Shown here: piece after piece, positions 8,105 to 16,771 of the stretch
Layout: every line of letters begins with the position of its first letter
Numbering within the stretch: the stretch's first letter is position 1
Assembly (NCBI GenBank): GCA_963763205.1
Contig: CAVXNQ010000009.1
Span: 61,332-125,331 of the forward strand
Direction: 5' to 3'
Origin: DDH964 sp963763205
Lineage (GTDB): Bacteria > Desulfobacterota > Desulfuromonadia > Desulfuromonadales > DDH964
Length of the DNA: 64,000 nucleotides
The notes under the pieces: generated by a model
Told to the model about the DNA's origin: nothing
What the model saw: only the letters and a program-made list of their open reading frames with translations
Databases searched by the model: none
Translations under genes and position numbers: made by a program

Positions 8105-9310
8105 ATGCCACATTTCAGAGATGTAAAACGGACCCTCTCGAACGAAAGACTGGAGTACCCGATCAAGATGCAGCACGCCTACCCGTCGGTCAATATCGGC
8201 TGGGGCGCGCATACCATGGTCGGCAATGATGCCAAGGCGCTGGGGATGACCAATGCCCTGATCGTCACCACCGGCCTGCGCGGGACCGGGATCGTCGAGA
8301 CCATCCAGGGCGTCCTGAAAGCTGCCGGCGTCGCCTCCGAAGTCTACGACAAGGTAACCCCCAACCCCAAAGACTTCGAGGTCATGGAAGGCGCCAAGAT
8401 TCTCGCCGCCGGGAAATTCGACGGCCTGATCAGCCTCGGCGGCGGCAGCTCTTCCGACTGCTGCAAGGCGATCAAGCTGGTCTACAGCCACGACGGCCAG
8501 GATGTGCGTTCCTTCGAGGGCGCTTTCAAGGCGACCAAGAAGAACAAGATTCCCCAGCTCGCCATCAACACCACCTCGGGGACCGGTTCGGAAGTCTCCT
8601 GCTTCTCGATCATCAATCACACCGAGAAGATGTACAAAATGGCCCTGTTCGATCCCAACTGCACCCCGAGCAAGTCGGTCAACGACCCGCTGATCCATCA
8701 GTGCATGCCGCAGAACCTGGCCGCCTACACCGGGATGGACGCCCTGACCCACGCCGTCGAGGCGATCGCCTCCCGTCTCTGCGTGCAGTCCGCCTACGGC
8801 CCGGGGCTCTGGGCGATCACCGAGATCTTCGCCAACCTGCGCCAATCGGCCAACAACCGTAACAACGACAAAGCCGTCGAGCAGATGGTCTGGGCCGAAA
8901 TGGCCGCCGCCTACAGCTTCAACAGCGCCGGTCTCGGCATCGTTCACTCCATGGCCCACGCCATGGGCGGTCTCTACGATGCGCCGCACGGCCTGTGCAA
9001 CGCCATCGCGCTGATCGACGTCAGCCGCATGAACCTGCCGGCCTGCCCCGAGCGCTTCGCCATGATGGCCCGCGCCGCCGGCATCAACACCACCGGTATC
9101 TCCGACATGAAGGCCGGTGAGGCTTTCATCGACTTGATGCAGGAGCTGAAGGACGACCTGGGCATCACCACCAAGTTCGCCGATCTCGGCCTCAAGGAGA
9201 AGGACCTCGACGGTCTCTCCAAGTTCGCCGCCGCCGATATCTGCTCCGAAGGGAACCCGGTCGACATCGGCTTCGAAAACATGCGCGCCGTCTTCAAGGG
9301 CTGCATGTAA
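8105..9310 (+). CDS. Iron-containing alcohol dehydrogenase 2
   Basis: Second group III alcohol dehydrogenase, 401 aa. It has the GGGSSSDCCK nucleotide segment near residue 112-121 and the complete metal set Asp212, His216 (DALTH), His281 and His295. Its N-terminal extension of about 20 residues distinguishes it from the copy at 765. A very strong AGGAGG site lies 9 nt before the ATG, its own sigma54 promoter lies upstream, and a terminator follows, so it is a highly expressed single-gene unit. This probably makes it the main alcohol dehydrogenase of the island. It may belong with the Fe-dehydrogenases that hold a tightly bound nicotinamide and need an external carrier such as mycofactocin. 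That is inference from the neighbouring mft genes. Confidence 0.9.
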   Translation: MPHFRDVKRTLSNERLEYPIKMQHAYPSVNIGWGAHTMVGNDAKALGMTNALIVTTGLRGTGIVETIQGVLKAAGVASEVYDKVTPNPKDFEVMEGAKILAAGKFDGLISLGGGSSSDCCKAIKLVYSHDGQDVRSFEGAFKATKKNKIPQLAINTTSGTGSEVSCFSIINHTEKMYKMALFDPNCTPSKSVNDPLIHQCMPQNLAAYTGMDALTHAVEAIASRLCVQSAYGPGLWAITEIFANLRQSANNRNNDKAVEQMVWAEMAAAYSFNSAGLGIVHSMAHAMGGLYDAPHGLCNAIALIDVSRMNLPACPERFAMMARAAGINTTGISDMKAGEAFIDLMQELKDDLGITTKFADLGLKEKDLDGLSKFAAADICSEGNPVDIGFENMRAVFKGCM

Positions 9311-9346
9311 TTGATGTCGCAACAGTGCTTGTAGGCTGAGCTGAAG

Positions 9347-9389
9347 GAGCCGCTGGTTGCTGGGAGACATCTCCTGGCGCCAGCGGCTC
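9347..9389 (+). terminator. Terminator of adh2
   Basis: Perfect 10-bp arms GAGCCGCTGG and CCAGCGGCTC enclose a 23-nt loop that itself contains a small hairpin. A pyrimidine-rich TTCCTCTT follows. It separates adh2 from the MoxR gene. Confidence 0.7.
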
Positions 9390-9464
9390 TTCCTCTTGGC
9401 GGTGCCGATTGCGGTAGAATGGAGAGAAGGTCAACCGGCGGCTTGGCCGTGACACGAGGTGGCA

Positions 9465-10367
9465 ATGATGACCGAACAAGATATCAAGGAACTTCTCCGC
9501 AGCGGGGGCTATATCGCCGATGAGGCGATCGCCACCGCGGTGTTTCTCGCCCTGCGCATGGAGAAACCGATCCTGATCGAGGGCCCGCCCGGGGTCGGCA
9601 AGACCGGCCTGGCCAAAACCCTCTCGGCGGTCCTGGATTTTCCCCTGGTGCGGTTGCAGTGCTACGAGGGGATCGACGAGGGCAAGGCCCTCTACGACTG
9701 GGAATACGGCAAGCAGCTGCTCTATACCCAGATGCTGCGTACCCAGCTCGACAACCAGCTCAGTTCCGCCGGCGACCTGCGCGATGCGGTGGAGCGTCTG
9801 GCGAGCGAGGAGAGCCTCTTCTTCTCCCAGAACTTCCTGGTGCAGCGCCCGATCCTGCGCAGTTTCCTGTCGGAAAAGCGCTCGGTGCTGCTGATCGACG
9901 AGATCGATCGTTCCGACGACGAATTCGAGGCGCTGCTGCTGGAGTGCCTGAGCGATTTCCAGGTCTCCATTCCGGAACTGGGCGTGCTCGAGGCCAAGCA
10001 GAAACCGCTGGCGATTCTCACCAGCAACGGCACGCGGATGATCTCCGACGCGCTGCGCCGGCGGTGTCTTTATCTCTATATCGACTATCCGGAAGCGGAG
10101 CGGGAAGTCCAGATCGTCCGCGCCCGCTTCCCCGCTGTCTGCGACGCGCTGGCCCACCAGATGGTCGGTTTCCTGCGCAAGGCTCGCGACCTCAACCTGC
10201 GCAAACCCCCCAGCGTTTCGGAAACCCTCGATTGGGCCGAGGTTCTCTCTATTCTTCATGTGTCCGAGTTGACGCCTTCCGTCGTGGCCAATACCGTCGG
10301 CGTGATTTCCAAGCACCAGGCCGACCTGCAGAAGGTCGTCGAATTGGCGGCGGCCGAGCTGGGCTGA
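9465..10367 (+). CDS. MoxR-family AAA+ ATPase
   Basis: 300-aa AAA+ ATPase of the MoxR/CoxD type. Walker A is GPPGVGKT at residues 40-47 and Walker B is LLIDEID. A sensor-like TSNGTR segment and the arginine-rich RRRCLYLYIDYP region follow. MoxR proteins work with a VWA-domain partner to insert metals or mature enzyme complexes; the partner is the next gene, 2 bp away. The ATG at 9465 follows GAGG, with ATG 9468 an alternative. Position after alcohol dehydrogenase 2 suggests a target among the metalloenzymes here, but the substrate is unknown. Confidence 0.85.
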   Translation: MMTEQDIKELLRSGGYIADEAIATAVFLALRMEKPILIEGPPGVGKTGLAKTLSAVLDFPLVRLQCYEGIDEGKALYDWEYGKQLLYTQMLRTQLDNQLSSAGDLRDAVERLASEESLFFSQNFLVQRPILRSFLSEKRSVLLIDEIDRSDDEFEALLLECLSDFQVSIPELGVLEAKQKPLAILTSNGTRMISDALRRRCLYLYIDYPEAEREVQIVRARFPAVCDALAHQMVGFLRKARDLNLRKPPSVSETLDWAEVLSILHVSELTPSVVANTVGVISKHQADLQKVVELAAAELG

Positions 10368-10369
10368 GT

Positions 10370-11758
10370 ATGGAAACCATTATCACCAGATTTGTCGCCG
10401 AGTTGCGCCGGGAAGGGCTGCGGGTTTCGCCGGGGGAAAGCCTCGATGCGGTCTGCGCCCTGGCCCATGGCGGTCTTGAAGGGCGCTGCTCGGTGCAGGC
10501 CCTGCTGCGCCTGACCCTGGTGAAGAGTGTCAACGATATCGCGGCCTTCGACAGGGTCTTCGAGCGATTTTTCAGCCCCTACCCGGAGGGGATGGGGGTC
10601 GATCCCGCCGCGCTGCTGGAAGAGGCGATCGTCACCATGGAGGGGGACATGCTCGGCACCAACCCCGAAATGGTCAATGAAAACATGTCCCTGGCCGGGG
10701 TCGATGCCGGCCTCGGTCCCGAGGATCTGCAGGATCTCGCCAGCATCAGGGAGATCGATCTCGATCAACTGGACGGGTCGGAGCTCGAAATTCGCCTGAA
10801 AGACTACCAGGGAGCGATGTCGGCGCCGCGCCCCTCGCTGCGCATGCCGCAAAATCCGGTCACCATGGCCTTCAAGGTTCCCCTCGGGCAGAAGCGCGAG
10901 ATGGTCTTTACCGCCGAGGAACTCGAGGCGATGCAGGATGCCGTCTCACGCATGATGCTGCGCCTGAAAAAGGATATCCGGCGCGTCAAGAACAAGGAAA
11001 ACCGCGGGAAAATCCACGTCATCCGCACCATCCAGAAGAACTATCGCAACGGCATGGTCCCCTTTTTGCTGGAATTGCGGCGCAAGCGCAAACAGAAGCC
11101 GCGGCTGGTGGTTCTTTGCGACGTCAGCTTCTCGGTCAGTCATGCGTCCCAGTTCATGCTGCTGCTGTTGCATACCCTGCATAACCGGCTGATGGATGTG
11201 CGCAGCTTCGTCTTCAACGAGGACCTGGCGGAAATCACCGAGATGCTCTCCACCGCACCGATCAACACCATGCTGGAGGCGATCGACAGCGGCGACATCG
11301 TGGATCTGGACGCCAACAGCGATTACGGCAAGGTGCTGCTGACCTTCAAGAACAAGTTCTTGGACAACCTGCGCGGCCGGCCGGCGGTGATCTTCCTCGG
11401 CGATGCCCGCAACAACTACAACAAGGCCAACGAATGGGTCCTCGACCAGCTGCGCGAGAAGGCCAGCTACATGCTCTGGCTGACGCCCGAGGATCGTTCC
11501 CTGTGGAAGCGGGGCGATTGCCTGATCGATACCTATGGCGCCTATTGCGACCGGGTCGAGGTGGTCAAGAATGTCGAGGAGCTGAACCTGATCGTGGAGG
11601 ATCTGTTCCGCAACCTCTATCTGGAGGAGGAGCACCGGGCCAAGGGGGCCGTCGACCAGGCCGAGGAGGAGCAGGCGTACGATTACCGCGACTATTATCG
11701 ACGCGGCGGCGGTGGCGGGGCGCCGGAGCTGGATCCCGCGGGGCGCAGCCACTGGTGA
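10370..11758 (+). CDS. VWA domain protein, CoxE-like
   Basis: 462-aa partner of the MoxR ATPase. The N-terminal half is helical and charged. The C-terminal von Willebrand A domain has the metal-ion-dependent adhesion site DVSFS (Asp251, Ser253, Ser255) and a later FLGDARNN segment. The C-terminal tail is Glu-, Tyr- and Gly-rich (near residues 430-455). In CO dehydrogenase operons CoxD (MoxR) and CoxE (VWA) mature the Mo-Cu site; here no molybdenum hydroxylase is adjacent, so the client is uncertain. Start ATG is 2 bp after the MoxR stop, showing coupled translation. Confidence 0.85.
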   Translation: METIITRFVAELRREGLRVSPGESLDAVCALAHGGLEGRCSVQALLRLTLVKSVNDIAAFDRVFERFFSPYPEGMGVDPAALLEEAIVTMEGDMLGTNPEMVNENMSLAGVDAGLGPEDLQDLASIREIDLDQLDGSELEIRLKDYQGAMSAPRPSLRMPQNPVTMAFKVPLGQKREMVFTAEELEAMQDAVSRMMLRLKKDIRRVKNKENRGKIHVIRTIQKNYRNGMVPFLLELRRKRKQKPRLVVLCDVSFSVSHASQFMLLLLHTLHNRLMDVRSFVFNEDLAEITEMLSTAPINTMLEAIDSGDIVDLDANSDYGKVLLTFKNKFLDNLRGRPAVIFLGDARNNYNKANEWVLDQLREKASYMLWLTPEDRSLWKRGDCLIDTYGAYCDRVEVVKNVEELNLIVEDLFRNLYLEEEHRAKGAVDQAEEEQAYDYRDYYRRGGGGGAPELDPAGRSHW

Positions 11759-11779
11759 TGCGGACGTAATAGATAAGTC

Positions 11780-11811
11780 CGGAAACGGCTCCGTGTCATC
11801 CGGAGTTTCCG
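11780..11811 (+). terminator. Stem-loop after the VWA gene
   Basis: CGGAAA...CTCCG pairs with CGGAG...TTTCCG around a short loop. No T-run follows, so termination is uncertain; it lies in the leader of the small Cys protein gene. Confidence 0.35.
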
Positions 11812-11851
11812 TATGGACACGAAACAACCATCAACGACAAAGGGATATGCC

Positions 11852-12112
11852 ATGCAATGCGACAGCAAGGACCACGCGCAACACATGTGTATGCTCAAGG
11901 CCCAGGGGTTGGATGACCGCATCGCCAGCCTTTCCGACCAGCCGACAGTCGAATGCCGGCACTGCGGCGCCAAGGCCAACAGCATCAGGAACGTCTGTGC
12001 CGCCCATCTGGAGGACACGGCGCCCAATATCGAAGGGGGGCACGGCTCCGTCGGTCTCGACGAGGTCGGCCAGCCCCACGCGGGGAAGAAACCCGCAGGC
12101 AAAGCGCGTTGA
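11852..12112 (+). CDS. Small Cys/His-containing protein next to radical SAM enzyme
   Basis: 86-aa protein with no family I can name. Residues 1-20 contain Cys3 and Cys13 with two histidines. A CRHC pair (35-38) and Cys49 with a nearby His follow, then a Gly/Lys-rich tail without Cys. The pattern could bind zinc or an iron-sulfur cluster. The start ATG at 11852 follows AAAGGGA by 6 nt; an upstream ATG at 11813 is less well placed. It lies 72 bp ahead of a radical SAM gene, so a modified-peptide substrate role is possible but unproven. Confidence 0.55.
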   Translation: MQCDSKDHAQHMCMLKAQGLDDRIASLSDQPTVECRHCGAKANSIRNVCAAHLEDTAPNIEGGHGSVGLDEVGQPHAGKKPAGKAR

Positions 12113-12184
12113 GCTCGAGCCGCCCCTGGCCGCGGGGACAGGATGGCCGCTACAGGAAGGTCTGGCTCCGGCGGAAGGAGTTGC

Positions 12185-13321
12185 ATGAAACCGAATCTCC
12201 CCTTTCGCCTCGCCGCCAACGCCAGGCGCTACTGCTATCTGAAGGCCACCGGCCGGCCGGCCCGGCCGGAAGCCCTGAGCCTCGAGGTGACCCGGCGCTG
12301 CATCGCCCGCTGTGTGATGTGCAACATCTGGCGGACCCCCGCCGATCTTCCGGAACTTGGCGCGAGGGAGTGGCTGGACCTGCTCGGGTCGCCCCCTGTC
12401 GCGGACCTGAAGGAACTGGATATCACCGGCGGCGAGCCCTTCCTGCGGGACGACCTGGCCCAACTGCTGGAGGGCGTCGGCCGTCTGAAGGCGAGCCGCC
12501 TGCCGCAGCTGTGCTCCATCGCCATCACCACCAACGGGTTTTTGACCCAGAATATCCTGGATGTGGTGCGCGCCGTGATTGTCCCCCTGGAGCGCGCGGG
12601 GATCTCCCTGGTTTTTGCCTGCGGCATGGACGCGGTGGGCGAAGTTCACGACCGCATCCGCCAGGTGCCGGGGGGCTGGCAGCGGCTGCACGGCACCATC
12701 GAGGGACTCAAGCAGCTGCGGCACCAGCACCCGAGCCTGGTCCTCGGCATCAAAACCACCGTCACCAAATACAATATCGACCAACTGGACCGCATCTGCC
12801 GGTACGCCGACGAGCAGGGGCTCTTTACCATTATCTCGCCCTATATCCTGACCGCCAATCGCTATGCCAATCTCGATCGGGAGGAGTCGCTGGCCCTGTC
12901 TCCCGCGGAGATGGAAAGCCTGAAAACCTTCTATGCGTCGCCGCGCTTTCGCTGGAGCAGCTATCGCAACGAACTGCTCCGCTACCTGGAAACGGGACGC
13001 ATGGAAAAACCCTGCTCGGCGGGCTTCAACTATTATTTCATCCGCAGCACGGGGGAGTTGTTCGGTTGTCCGATCATTGCCGAATCGTTGGGAAACGTCA
13101 CCGCAACGCCGCTGGCGGAACTCATCGCTTCCGCCGCCGCCGCTGCCTTTCGCCGCCGGGTCGGTGAGTTTCCCGAATGCGCGACCTGTACCGAACCGGG
13201 ACTGGAGCGCTACGCTCTCCCCTTCGAGGGGAGCCATTACCTGAACCTCTACAAGACCATGGAACGGGGCGAGTTCCTGGCCCTGCATCGGCATCTCGGT
13301 CTGGAGAAGTACTTTCCGTAA
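12185..13321 (+). CDS. Radical SAM protein with C-terminal Cys cluster
   Basis: 378-aa radical SAM enzyme with CIARCVMC (Cys39, 43, 46), DITGGEPF for SAM, and later cysteines at GFNYYFIRS...FGCPI and FPECATC consistent with a SPASM-like auxiliary cluster. A ribosome-binding site (GGAAGGAG) precedes the ATG. It follows the small Cys protein. The reaction is unknown; this subclass often acts on peptides or proteins. It is not the mycofactocin maturase, which is at 16752. Confidence 0.8.
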   Translation: MKPNLPFRLAANARRYCYLKATGRPARPEALSLEVTRRCIARCVMCNIWRTPADLPELGAREWLDLLGSPPVADLKELDITGGEPFLRDDLAQLLEGVGRLKASRLPQLCSIAITTNGFLTQNILDVVRAVIVPLERAGISLVFACGMDAVGEVHDRIRQVPGGWQRLHGTIEGLKQLRHQHPSLVLGIKTTVTKYNIDQLDRICRYADEQGLFTIISPYILTANRYANLDREESLALSPAEMESLKTFYASPRFRWSSYRNELLRYLETGRMEKPCSAGFNYYFIRSTGELFGCPIIAESLGNVTATPLAELIASAAAAAFRRRVGEFPECATCTEPGLERYALPFEGSHYLNLYKTMERGEFLALHRHLGLEKYFP

Positions 13322-13467
13322 GCGACCGGTCGCTTCATCGCGCTTTGTCCGCAGGAGGCGGTCGCGAGGCGGGCCCCCCCAGGCGTTGCCACGGCTCGGG
13401 GAGCCCCATTCCCTAACGGCGGCGGGAGGAGCGTAGCTATAACCAGGGAAAATCAGAGGCGGACACT

Positions 13468-15379
13468 ATGGAAAAATTGGAGGATTGCCGGGCTCACAGG
13501 CGGGAGTTGGTAGCCAAGATCGAAGAGCTGCGCCGCGCCCAGGACGAACAGGAGGCGTCGCGGAACAAGTATGCCTTTCTCTACGATTTTGCTCCGGTGG
13601 GTTATTTCACCTTCGATCGCGATGGCGGCATCCGTTCGGTCAACCTGACCGGCGTTCACCTGCTGGGTGTCGAACGCTCCGACCTGATCGAGCGGCGCTT
13701 TCGAGGATTTCGTCGCCGATGAGGACCGCTTTGTTTTCAGCAACTTCATCCGGATGGTCTTTGCCAGCCATGCGAAGGAGACCTGCCGGCTGCGCCTCGC
13801 CACGGGCAATCCCTCCCAGCCCCTCTATGTCCGGATCGAGGCGATGGTGACCGAGGCGGGGGAGGAGTGTCTCGCCGTACTGGTCGACATCACCGAGAAG
13901 AAACGCGCCGAGCAGGCGCTGTCGGAGAGCGAGTACAACCTGGCCAAAGCACAGGCCATGACCCATGTCGGGTCCTGGAGCTTCGATCCCGTCACCGGGG
14001 AGGTGAACGCTTCGGACGAACTTCTGCGCATCATGCGGCTGCGCCGCGAAGAAACGACCCAGGAAGCCTTCGCGAGCGTGGTTCATCCGGAAGATGCCAG
14101 AAACGTCATGGACCACCTCCGCCTGGGCATCGACCATGGCAGGAGTTATGAAATCGAGCATCGCCTGCAGTTTGCGGACGGCACGTCGAAATGGGTCTAT
14201 ACCATTGTCGAGCCTTCGGTCAACAGTGCCGGGAAGGTGGTGAAACTCTACGGCACCACCCAGGACATCACCTCGCGCAAGCAGGCCGAGGTCGATCTGC
14301 GCAATAAAACCAATGAGCTGCAGGCCATATTCGATTCGATCAGTGACGGCATCGTGGTTTACGACCACGGTGGCAGGATCCAGCACCACAATCTCATCAG
14401 TCCGCAGTTGTTCCCCGGCGAAACCCTGCCGGGGAAATCGTGCCGGACGATTTTTCATCCCGAAACCGCCGCCCAGCCCCAAGGGTGCCCCGTCGAAAAA
14501 GCCCTCAAGGGAGAGCGGGTCGATACCTCCCTGGTTTCCACCCGGGAAGGGGAGCAGGCCCGCTATCTGGATGTCACCGCGACCCCGATCAAGGACGCTC
14601 TGGGGGAAAAAAACCGCGCCCTGGTCTTTTTCCGGGATGTCACGGAAAAGCGGATGCAGGAGATGCATCTGATCCAGACGGAAAAGATGTCGAGCATCGG
14701 CGTCCTGGCGACCGGCATCGCCCACGAAATCAACAACCCGCTCACCTCGGTGGCCGGCTTTGCCGAAGGGTTGTTGCGGCGCTTCCGGGAGGACCCGACC
14801 CTGAAGGAGGATGTCCGGCTCGATTCTTTCCCCCATTACCTGGAGGTGATCGTCCGCGAGTCCTACCGCTGCAAGGGGATCATCGACCATCTGCTGAGCT
14901 TCGGCCGCAAATCGGACGGGGTCAAGGCCAAGGTCGACGTGAATATGGTCCTGCTGGAAATCCTCGAGCTGCTCAAGTACCAGCCGAACTACCGGGAGGT
15001 CCAGGTCGTCGCCCACCTGAAACAGGATCTGCCCCGGGTCCTCGGCGACTCGTCGGGGCTGCGGCAGGTCTGCATGAACCTGCTGGTCAACGCCCACCAG
15101 GCCTGCAAGGGGCCGGGGCTGGTGGAAGTCACCACCGACCAGGTGGACGCGGCGACGATTGCGGTGGTCATCCGCGACAACGGCTGCGGCATGTCCCAGG
15201 CCATCATCGACCGGATCTGGGAGCCCTTCTTTACCACCAAGGAGGTGGGCAAGGGGGTCGGCCTCGGCCTGGCCCTGACCTACAATATCGTCAAGCGCCA
15301 TGGTGGGGAGATTCGCCTGGAAAGCAAGGTCGGCGAAGGTTCACAATTTACAGTGCTGCTGCCGATTTACCGGGAATAG
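13468..15379 (+). CDS. Multi-PAS sensor histidine kinase (one frame break)
   Basis: About 636 aa over two frames joined near 13700, where TTTCGAGG breaks the frame and ..RRFEDFVADED would restore it. Domain order: coiled start, PAS1 (NKYAFLYDFAPVGYF), PAS2 with PAC (about 14000-14290, ending TTQDITSRK), PAS3 (ELQAIFDSISDGIVVYD), then HisKA with AHEINNP and an ATPase with DNGCGM and GVGLGLAL. PAS3 plus the kinase core is closely similar to the kinase at 1925, including GKSCR, FHP and GCPV. It has no receiver or regulator partner beside it, so it may also phosphorylate the regulator at 3138. The break is probably a sequence error. Confidence 0.85.
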
Positions 15380-15399
15380 CGGCGGGAAGAGGGTGGGCA

Positions 15400-15501
15400 A
15401 TGGCGACCGAGCATGGCCGAGAACAGGTCAGGGAACAGATCCGAGACCTGCTCCGGCGGCGTAATGCCGTACTACCTCTACTGGCCGTGCCCCGCGACTG
15501 A
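15400..15501 (+). CDS. Possible 33-aa ORF after the kinase
   Basis: Starts 21 bp after the kinase stop behind a purine-rich GGGAAGAGGGTGGG. The Arg/Glu-rich helix-like sequence (EQVREQIRDLLRRR) has no recognised family. It may be a chance frame. Confidence 0.2.
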   Translation: MATEHGREQVREQIRDLLRRRNAVLPLLAVPRD

Positions 15502-15509
15502 CCGGCCCT

Positions 15510-16002
15510 TCAACCGTCCCGATTGGCAAAGTAGCGCGCCACCACCTCGGTGTGGTTGGGAAAACCGAGTTCGACCGGACCGGTCACCAGGCGGACTTCC
15601 TGGGTTTCGGCGGAGGTGAAGGGCTTAAGGACGCTTTGGGGCTGCGGGGTGGCCAGGCCAAAGACGACCAGGGTGTCGTCCAGGCCGTTTTTGACGTCAT
15701 AGAGGCTGATCGTGTCCGGCGGGGATGTCGATCCCCGTCTCCTCCAGCAGTTCCCGCCGCGCCCCTTCCTGCCAGGTTTCCCCCAGATCCAGATAGCCCC
15801 CCGGGAGGGTGAGCAGACCCTTGCTCGGTTCGATGTCGCGGCGAATGACCACCAGGCCGCCGGCGACGGGGAGCAACACCACGACCACCGGCAGCGGGTT
15901 GCGGTAGCTGGTGCGCCCGCAGTGGCGGCAGTGCCGGGGCCAAGCGGCCGCGGCGGGAAAGGCCCCGCCGCAATAACTGCAATGGGAATGAAGCTCGCCC
16001 AT
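15510..16002 (-). CDS. NUDIX hydrolase with zinc ribbon (one frame break)
   Basis: Nucleoside-diphosphate-linked pyrophosphatase of about 163 aa. The N-terminus has a zinc ribbon, CSYCGG and CRHCGR. The Nudix box GGYLDLGETWQEGARRELLE, with EETGI next to it, is complete. The last third (YDVKNGLDDTLVVFG...ANRDG) continues in another frame, with the break near 15722 in a GC/CG-rich stretch. The NadC-like zinc ribbon suggests a NudC/ADP-ribose-type substrate. It stands alone, opposite to its neighbours. Confidence 0.8.
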
Positions 16003-16153
16003 GGTCGTCTCCTTTCTCTCCTGGGGGCCGGGTAGGTGGGGCGGCAAACCGCCCTGGGCCCGCCGTCATCCGACGGAATCGGGAATTTTGCAGGTTCCGT
16101 TCCGGAAAAATGCAACATGAAAATAAAAACAGAACGGAGGTTGAAGAAATTCT

Positions 16154-16186
16154 GTGGTTATTTTTCCCATTGTGGAGAAACGCCAC
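16154..16186. promoter_or_regulatory. Putative activator sites upstream of mftA
   Basis: Two adjacent elements: GTGGTTATTTTTCCCAT (16154-16170, imperfect 17-bp dyad) and GTGGAGAAACGCCAC (16172-16186, GTGG-N7-CCAC). They lie about 130-160 bp upstream of the mftA -24 element, as expected for enhancer sites. Confidence 0.4.
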
Positions 16187-16231
16187 GCATGGCAAGGCCC
16201 TTGGAGGTGCCAGGGAATGGTGAAATGTCCA

Positions 16232-16241
16232 GTTTCTCCAC
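16232..16241 (-). promoter_or_regulatory. Inverted copy of the activator half-site
   Basis: GTTTCTCCAC is the exact reverse complement of GTGGAGAAAC at 16172-16181, about 60 bp (near six helical turns) away. Confidence 0.35.
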
Positions 16242-16314
16242 ACTCCGGGTTCGCCCACACCGTTCAGCGCGTTTCTAACCCCACGTAGTTCTATGATAAA
16301 CCGGTGTTTTGATA

Positions 16315-16330
16315 TGGCATCCCCGTTGCA
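16315..16330 (+). promoter_or_regulatory. Sigma54 (-24/-12) promoter of the mycofactocin operon
   Basis: TGGCATCCCCGTTGCA has GG at 16316-16317, 10 bp, then GC at 16328-16329. The first seven bases equal those of the adh2 promoter. Transcription would start about 52 nt before mftA. Confidence 0.75.
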
Positions 16331-16392
16331 ATAGACTCAGATCGAGGCGTGACCGAGCGTCGCGCACCTACACCCCATTAAAGGAGAGAAAG

Positions 16393-16512
16393 ATGGAAAC
16401 CAAAATCGAAGTGGAAAAGCGCGAAACCGAAACCTGCACCGAAGAACCTCGGATCCTCGAAGAAATCCAGGTCGAGGAACTCGCCATCGACGGCATCTGC
16501 GGGGTCTACTGA
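16393..16512 (+). CDS. mftA: Mycofactocin precursor peptide MftA
   Basis: 39-aa ribosomally made precursor of the redox cofactor mycofactocin. The acidic leader is typical, and the C-terminus IDGICGVY is the family hallmark (usually IDGMCGVY). The terminal Val-Tyr pair is decarboxylated and crosslinked by MftC to give the redox-active core. AAGGAGAG lies just before the ATG. It is the first gene after the sigma54 promoter and sits 1 bp from mftB. Confidence 0.95.
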   Translation: METKIEVEKRETETCTEEPRILEEIQVEELAIDGICGVY

Positions 16513-16513
16513 G

Positions 16514-16771
16514 ATGGCGGCGGCAGGCATCCAGCTGCATCCCGCCTGCCGCGTGAGGCAAGAGGGGTTCGGCCTCCTGTTTTATGATTCCAGGGGGCCG
16601 CGCCTTCTCTTCGCCGAAACCGGCAAGCTACTGGATCCGGACTTTTTCAATTCCGTTCGCCGCCAGGGTGAGCTTCCGGCCGGCCTGAGCGAGCGGGAGC
16701 AGAGCGTGTTAGGAAAATTCATCGGCCTGTTGCAGGAAAGGGGGTTCCTCCGTGAGCAACCGATTTGTTGA
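16514..16771 (+). CDS. mftB: Mycofactocin peptide chaperone MftB
   Basis: 85-aa PqqD-like peptide-recognition protein that binds the MftA leader and presents it to MftC. The sequence has the expected RVRQEGFGLLFYDSRGPRLLF strand pattern followed by helices. The gene starts 1 bp after the mftA stop and overlaps mftC by 20 bp. Confidence 0.9.
   Translation: MAAAGIQLHPACRVRQEGFGLLFYDSRGPRLLFAETGKLLDPDFFNSVRRQGELPAGLSEREQSVLGKFIGLLQERGFLREQPIC

Larger units (their letters stand above)
16003..16392. other. Regulatory intergenic region upstream of mftA
   Basis: 390 bp without a gene, AT-richer than its surroundings. It contains dyad-type sites at 16154-16186, an inverted copy of the half-site at 16232-16241, and the mftA sigma54 promoter at 16315-16330. 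Confidence 0.6.
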
